Origin: Streptomyces sp. ISL-100
GTDB lineage: Bacteria; Actinomycetota; Actinomycetes; Streptomycetales; Streptomycetaceae
Length of the DNA: 64,000 nt
Direction: 5' to 3'
NCBI RefSeq assembly: GCF_018614615.1
Contig: NZ_JAGGOK010000043.1
Span: 1 to 64,000, forward strand
Shown: positions 59,636 to 64,000 of the stretch, piece by piece
Layout: each line of letters opens with the position of its first letter
Numbering within the stretch: position 1 is the first letter of the stretch
Notes under the pieces: model-generated
Seen by the model: the letters and a program-made list of their open reading frames with translations, nothing else
The model's database searches: none
What the model was told of the DNA's origin: nothing
Made by a program: the position numbers and the translations under genes

Positions 59636-60828
59636 CGACCACGGCTCCCGGCCGGCTGCATCCGGCCGACATGGCGCGGACCGCCGGGGTCGGGCTGCGC
59701 ACCCGGCGGATGCGGGCGGCGCTCTCGGCGCTGGGCATCTCGATCGGCGTCGCGGCGATGGTGGCGGTCCTCGGGCTGTCCGCCTCTTCCCAGGCCGGTC
59801 TGCTCGCCGAGATCGACAAACTCGGCACCAACTTGCTGACCGTGACACCGGGTCAGATGCTGGGCGGCGGGGACGCCAAACTGCCCCAGGACGCTCCGGC
59901 GGTGATCGCCAGGGTCGGCCCGGTGGAGACGGTCCAGAGCACCGGCAAGACCAAGGCCAACGCCTTCCGCAGCCCGTACATCAAGAGCATCAACACCAAC
60001 GCGATCACGGTCAGCGCCGCCAGTCTCGATCTGCCCGCCGCGGTACGCACGACCGTCGCCCGCGGCAATTACCTCAACGCAGCCACCGCCGAACAGCCGG
60101 TCGCCGTGCTCGGCTCGGCCGCCGCCAAACGGCTGGGCATCGCCAAGGTCCACCCGGACGCACGCATCTGGGTCGGCGGACAGTGGTTCTACATCGCGGG
60201 GGTCCTCAACTCGGCCACCCTGGCGCCCGAGCTCGACTCGTCGGTGCTGGTCGGCTATCCGGCCGCACGGAAGTACCTCAACTTCGACGGTCATCCGTCC
60301 ATGGTCTACGTACGGTCCGACACCGATCAGGTCAACGAGGTCCGCGACGTGCTCGCGGCGACAGCCAACCCGGCGAACGCCAGTGAAGTCGACGTCAGCC
60401 AGCCGTCGGCCGCTCTCGTGGCCCGCGCCGCGACCCAGTCCGCGCTCAACGGCCTGTTCCTCGGGCTCGGGGCGGTGGCCCTGCTCGTCGGCGGCATCGG
60501 AGTGGCCAACACCATGGTGATCTCCGTCCTGGAACGCCGCTCCGAGATCGGGCTCCGACGCGCACTCGGTGCGACCAAGGGCAACATCCGTCTTCAGTTC
60601 CTGTCCGAAGCGGTCCTGCTCGCCGCGATGGGCGGTGCGGTCGGGGTGGCGCTGGGAGTCGTCGCCACCGCCTTCTACGCCCAGATCAAGGGCTGGGCCA
60701 CCGTCGTGCCACCGCTCGCCTGGGGAGGGGGACTTGGGGCGGCCATCGCCATCGGCGCCATCGCCGGCCTGCTCCCCGCGCTCCGGGCGGCCCGCATGCA
60801 GCCCACCGAAGCCCTCCGGACTTCGTAG
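59632..60828 (+). CDS. ABC transporter permease, MacB/FtsX type
   Basis: A 398-residue permease. An N-terminal helix (ALSALGISIGVAAMVAVLG) precedes a large extracytoplasmic domain (about 60-270) and three C-terminal helices (FLGLGAVALLVGGIGVANTM, with ERRSEIGLRRALGATKGNIR, the FtsX signature). Works with the overlapping ATPase gene and the damaged adaptor. The ATGA overlap shows tight operon organisation. Confidence 0.92.
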
Positions 60829-60852
60829 TCACCGCCGGCGTCACAGTGCCCG

Positions 60853-60893
60853 GCCCGGCACCGCGCAGAAGGAGCGTCGGTGCGGTGCCGGGC
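60853..60893 (+). terminator. Hairpin at the end of the ABC operon
   Basis: A perfect 12-bp stem (60853-60864 with 60882-60893; GCCCGGCACCGC) with a 17-base loop, 25 bases after the permease stop. No clear U-tract, as is common in Streptomyces. Confidence 0.7.
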
Positions 60894-60909
60894 ATCGCCA
60901 TACCCGCGT

Positions 60910-60934
60910 CCAACTGTCGAGACTGGTCAGTTGG
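60910..60934. promoter_or_regulatory. Inverted repeat upstream of the small lipoprotein gene
   Basis: CCAACTG (60910-60916) and CAGTTGG (60928-60934) form an exact repeat 30 bases before the GTG. It may be an operator; the regulator is unknown. Confidence 0.4.
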
Positions 60935-60963
60935 AAACTCTGACCGTTGATATGGAGGAAGTT

Positions 60964-61251
60964 GTGCACCGCCTATTTTTCCTTGTTGTTCTGGGTGTAG
61001 TTCTAGTGGTGAGCGGCTGTTCCAGTAGTTCGTCCGCCAAGCCCGGGTCGACGAACAGCAGACCTACGGGCGAGACATCATCGGGAGGACCGGCGAAAAT
61101 TGATCCGGCCGCCTATTCCGCATGCATGCGCGCGAACGGCGTACGGAATTTCCCGGACCCCGACCACTTCGGTGGCTTCCAGATAGGGGCGGAGGACGGA
61201 ATCGCCCCTGAGACACCGCAGTACCAGGCAGCATACGAAGCCTGTCAGTGA
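60964..61251 (+). CDS. Small lipoprotein with one CMRxNG domain
   Basis: A 95-residue protein. Signal peptide HRLFFLVVLGVVLVVSGC ends in a good lipobox (VSGC), then a Ser-rich linker and one domain YSACMRANGVRNFPDPDHF closing with YEACQ. It shares this motif with the first gene of the ABC operon. The GTG at 60964 is chosen because GGAGG lies five bases upstream. Its 5' part is unusually AT-rich for this genome (many TTT, CTT, GTT codons), suggesting a different origin or a constraint on the leader. Confidence 0.85.
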   Translation: MHRLFFLVVLGVVLVVSGCSSSSSAKPGSTNSRPTGETSSGGPAKIDPAAYSACMRANGVRNFPDPDHFGGFQIGAEDGIAPETPQYQAAYEACQ

Positions 61252-61300
61252 TGGTCGCTCAAGGGGCCGTTGATTTAACCTGAGTTCTTCATCTTCCTGA

Positions 61301-62416
61301 GGAGCCCTGTGTTGTGGGTGGCTCGCACCGGAGGCCGCCGCGTGGCTGCTGCCGTCCAGTCCCGAGCAGACCCACCTGCTGGACGCCGTCGGTCAGATCG
61401 CCGTGCTGCTGCTCGTCGGACTCACCGGCATCGAACTCGACTTCGCCCTGGTACGCCGCCGCGGACGCACCGCGCTGCGGGTCAGCCTGTCCGGACTCGT
61501 CATCCCGCTCGCCCTCGGTATCGCCCTCGGCTATCCGCTGGCGAAGATCTTGTACACGGGGACGGCCGACACGACGGTCTTCGCCCTCTTCCTGGGCGTG
61601 GCGATGTGCGTCAGCGCGCTCCCGGTCATCGCCAAGACACTGATGGACATGAACCTGATCCACCGCAACGTGGGTCAGCTGACTCTCGTGGCGGGCGTCG
61701 TCGACGACGCTTTCGGCTGGTTCATGCTGTCGGTCGTATCCGCGATGGCCGTCGGCGGGCTGACCACGGGCAAGGTCGCCATCGCACTCGTCAGCCTCCT
61801 GCTCGTCGTGCTGGTCGCGGTGGTGGTGGGCCGGCCCGTCGTGCGGGCAGTCCTGCGGCTGAGCAACGGGTCCGAGGAGCGTACGGTCGCGATGGCCGCC
61901 GCGATGATCCTCCTCGCCGCGGCCGGCACGCAGGCCCTCGGACTCGAAGCCATCTTCGGAGCCTTCGTCTGCGGCGCCCTCATCGGCACCAGCGGTGAGT
62001 TCGCACGGGCCCGCACGGCCTCCCTGCGTACGGTCGTCCTCGCCTTCCTGGCCCCCCTCTTCTTCGCGACGGCCGGACTGCGGGTCGATCTCAGGGCGCT
62101 CGCCAACCCCAAGGTGCTCGCAGCGGCCCTGATCGTGCTCGCGGTCGCGATCTTCGGCAAGTTCGCCGGCGCCTACCTGGGGGCGCGGCTGAGCCGGCTC
62201 AGTAAATGGGAAGCGCTGGCACTCGGCGCCGGGATGAACGCCCGTGGCGTCATCGAGGTGATCGTGGCGATGGTCGGCCTGCGGCTGGGCATCCTCGACA
62301 CCAACAGCTACACGATCATCGTCCTCGTCGCCGTGGTGACCTCGGTCATGGCGCCGCCGCTGCTGCGCATGGCCATGAAGCGGGTCGAGTACACGGAGGA
62401 GAACAGTTGCACCTGA
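61301..62416 (+). pseudogene. CPA2/KefB-type cation:proton antiporter, 5'-truncated
   Basis: The antiporter frame is open from just after a stop at 61298-61300 and already reads GWLAPEAAAWLLP, a segment normally about 50 residues into the protein. It goes on with VGQIAVLLLVGLTGIELDF, the TM5-like LVAGVVDDAFGWFML and MNARGVIEVIVAMVGLRLGI. The N-terminal one to two helices and a normal start are missing; the first usable start is GTG at 61403, giving 337 residues. Immediately upstream sequence is unrelated. Either a broken gene or a shortened transporter; the former is more likely. Confidence 0.7.
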
Positions 62417-62530
62417 GCGACCGAGCCGAAGCGAACGCAAGGGGCAAAGGTGTGAGCGGGGTGGCGGCACGGACCGAGTGACGTCCGATACATCGCCGGT
62501 GTGGCCCGAGTGGAGTGCCGCCCTGTACGA

Positions 62531-62568
62531 GCACTGCCAGGGGCGCGCGACCGCGCCCCTGGCAGTGC
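62531..62568. terminator. Perfect 17-bp hairpin between convergent genes
   Basis: GCACTGCCAGGGGCGCG (62531-62547) pairs exactly with 62552-62568 around the loop CGAC. It separates the antiporter remnant (plus strand) from the GDSL gene (minus strand). Confidence 0.9.
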
Positions 62569-62609
62569 CCGCCGAGCGGCACGCGACCACCCCGTGGCGT
62601 CAAGCGGTA

Positions 62610-64000
62610 TCAGATGTGGACACGCGCACCGGGCACCCCGCCGCCGGTGGCGAACACGCCCTGGTCGGCCCAGCCGCCACGGCCGTTGCCGCCGTTGTTG
62701 ACGAAGGCATGGATCCCTCCGCTGTCGTCCACGACGAGGTAGTCGGCGCGTGCGTCGCCGCCGATGTCGGCGAATCTGACCTGTGCGCCGGTCCACGCGG
62801 AGGAGCCGCTCGCGATGACACCCTGGTCGGCCCAGGTGATGCGGCCCAAGGGGTCGTTGGCGTCGGGAGTGGTGACGTTGGTCAGGGCCTGGGTGGCACC
62901 GTTGTCGCCGAGGACCAGGTAGTCGGCCTTGCCGTCGCCGCTGATGTCGGCGAACCTGACCTGTTCGCCGGTTCAGCCGGAGGAGCCGGTGGCGATGTAG
63001 CCCCGGTAGGCCCAGCCGCCACGGTTGTCACCACCGGTGTTGATCCAGGCGCGGACCGCCCCGTTGTCGTCCACGACGAGGTAGTCGGCGCGGGTGTCAC
63101 CACCGACGTCGGCGAACCTGACCTGGCTGCCCGACCAGGTGGAGCCGCTGGCGACGTAGCCCAGGGAATCCCAGCCGCCGCGGCCTTCGCCGCCCAGGTT
63201 GATCCAGGCTCGGGTGGCACCGTTGTCGTCGACGACGAGGTAGTCGGCCTTGCCGTCGCCGTTGAAGTCCACGTCGTAGTCACCGGCGTGCCCCCTGCTG
63301 GGCGGGGCCGGCTTGACGTCCACGAACTCGCTGATCGCGCCGGCCGTGGCCGCATTGGCGATGCCCGTGTACCAGGCGCGGGCCATCTTGGAGTATCCGC
63401 TGTCCTTGGGGTGCAGCGTGTCGTTGAGGTCGCCTGTGGTGACGTCCGCCATGCTCACCTGGCGCACCAGACCGGTCGGGGTGGCGCGCGCCGCGATCAC
63501 TCCTGGTATCGCGGCGTTGTACGCGACGATGCGCTTCTGGACCTCGGGCGTGGTGGAGGGCACCAGGGAGGCGACGAGGATCACCGTGCTGGGGGAGGCG
63601 ACGCGGATCTGGTCGATGAGCCCGCCCAGTCGCGCCGGGGCGGTGCTGACCTGGTAGTCACGGTTCATGTCGTTGGTGCCGATGTGCAGCAGCACCACGT
63701 TGGGTTTTGCCGCCGCCAGCCAGGTCTCGATGTTGGCGGACAGCTGGTCGATCCGCCAGCCCGAGTGCCCTTCGTGATCCAGGTCCATGCCGGCCACAGC
63801 ACCGTGCTGCAGCGTGCCGACGAGGTCCACGACATCCGCGCGGTCCTTCAGCAGCGCCCCGAGATCGGCCCGGTAGCCGGACGCGGTGGAGCTGCCCACG
63901 CCCTGCGTGATCGAGTCGCCCAGCGGCATCACGGCGAGGCGCGGCACCTTCCAACTGCCGCTGGAACCACGGGACTCGCCGGTGTAGGTGTAGGTGTTGA
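62610..64000 (-). pseudogene. SGNH/GDSL hydrolase with FG-GAP repeats, interrupted by an in-frame stop; start beyond the window
   Basis: The frame is open to the window edge, so the N-terminus is missing. The SGNH domain shows PLGDSITQGVG (Ser block), HIGTNDMN and DTLHPKDSGYSKMA (Asp/His block). It is followed by about five FG-GAP/VCBS-like units (VRFADVGGDTRADYLVVDDN, then AWINTGGDNRGGW). At 62973-62975 a TGA replaces the Trp codon found at the same place in sister repeats; the same frame then continues through two more repeats to the natural stop at 62610. A secreted esterase or lipase with a beta-propeller. Possible single-base mutation or sequence error; the truncated form would still keep the catalytic domain. 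Confidence 0.8.

Noticed and set aside
62640..63290. Periodic repeats of about 150 bases, considered as a repeat array
   Set aside because: They are in-frame FG-GAP protein repeats of the GDSL hydrolase, not an independent DNA element.

Overview
The window looks like chromosomal DNA of a Streptomyces or a close actinobacterial relative. It is very GC-rich, coding frames have a strong G/C bias at codon third positions, GTG and TTG starts are common, many genes overlap by ATGA or GTGA, and the content is typical: an S1 protease, HtpX/PspAB, MbtH, DUF4331, and PaaX-, LacI- and Lrp-type regulators.

Region 1 (1-4.9 kb). The window opens inside the right end of an IS200/IS605-type element that interrupts a GH3 glycosidase gene. 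A LacI-type regulator follows, then a PAP2 phosphatase and an HSL-type esterase on the minus strand, then a small HATPase protein. A perfect 16-bp palindrome upstream of the esterase and a 12/14 match upstream of the lacI-type gene suggest one regulon.

Region 2 (5.0-14.6 kb). This is a plus-strand aromatic-acid operon. It encodes an aryl-CoA ligase fused to a hotdog thioesterase, a salicylyl-CoA 5-hydroxylase/oxidoreductase fusion, a nitrilase, gentisate 1,2-dioxygenase, a fumarylacetoacetase-fold hydrolase, a maleate isomerase-like protein and a PaaX-type regulator. Together they can be read as nitrile or acid to aryl-CoA, gentisyl-CoA, gentisate, maleylpyruvate, then maleate plus pyruvate, then fumarate.

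Region 3 (14.6-34.1 kb). This is the most unusual part. A tightly packed minus-strand operon of ten genes encodes a YbjN-like protein, a short Hsp70, a dynamin-like GTPase, an unknown protein, a C39-like cysteine peptidase, a second GTPase, a TerY-P-like triad (kinase, PP2C phosphatase, VWA protein) and a membrane-anchored secreted-domain protein. Divergent from it are a TPR-CHAT protease, a caspase-like protease, a Crp/Fnr regulator and a protein with a class III nucleotide-cyclase-like domain. The set has the hallmarks of a regulated stress, anti-phage or cell-death system.

Region 4 (34-49 kb). Mostly ordinary genes: a methyltransferase, HtpX and PspAB, an Lrp/EamA/aminotransferase set, a nitrobindin-like protein, an AcoR-type activator with an epimerase, DUF4234 and DUF418 membrane proteins, a second aminotransferase and a membrane-anchored S1 protease.

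Region 5 (49-64 kb). A NicO transporter/TPR/DUF4331 operon and a two-component system are followed by several damaged loci: an intact mbtH beside a thioesterase relic of a lost NRPS, a MacB-type efflux operon whose adaptor gene is frameshifted, an antiporter lacking its 5' end, and a GDSL/FG-GAP secreted protein interrupted by an in-frame stop. Several perfect hairpins mark transcript ends. I saw no rRNA, tRNA or CRISPR array.
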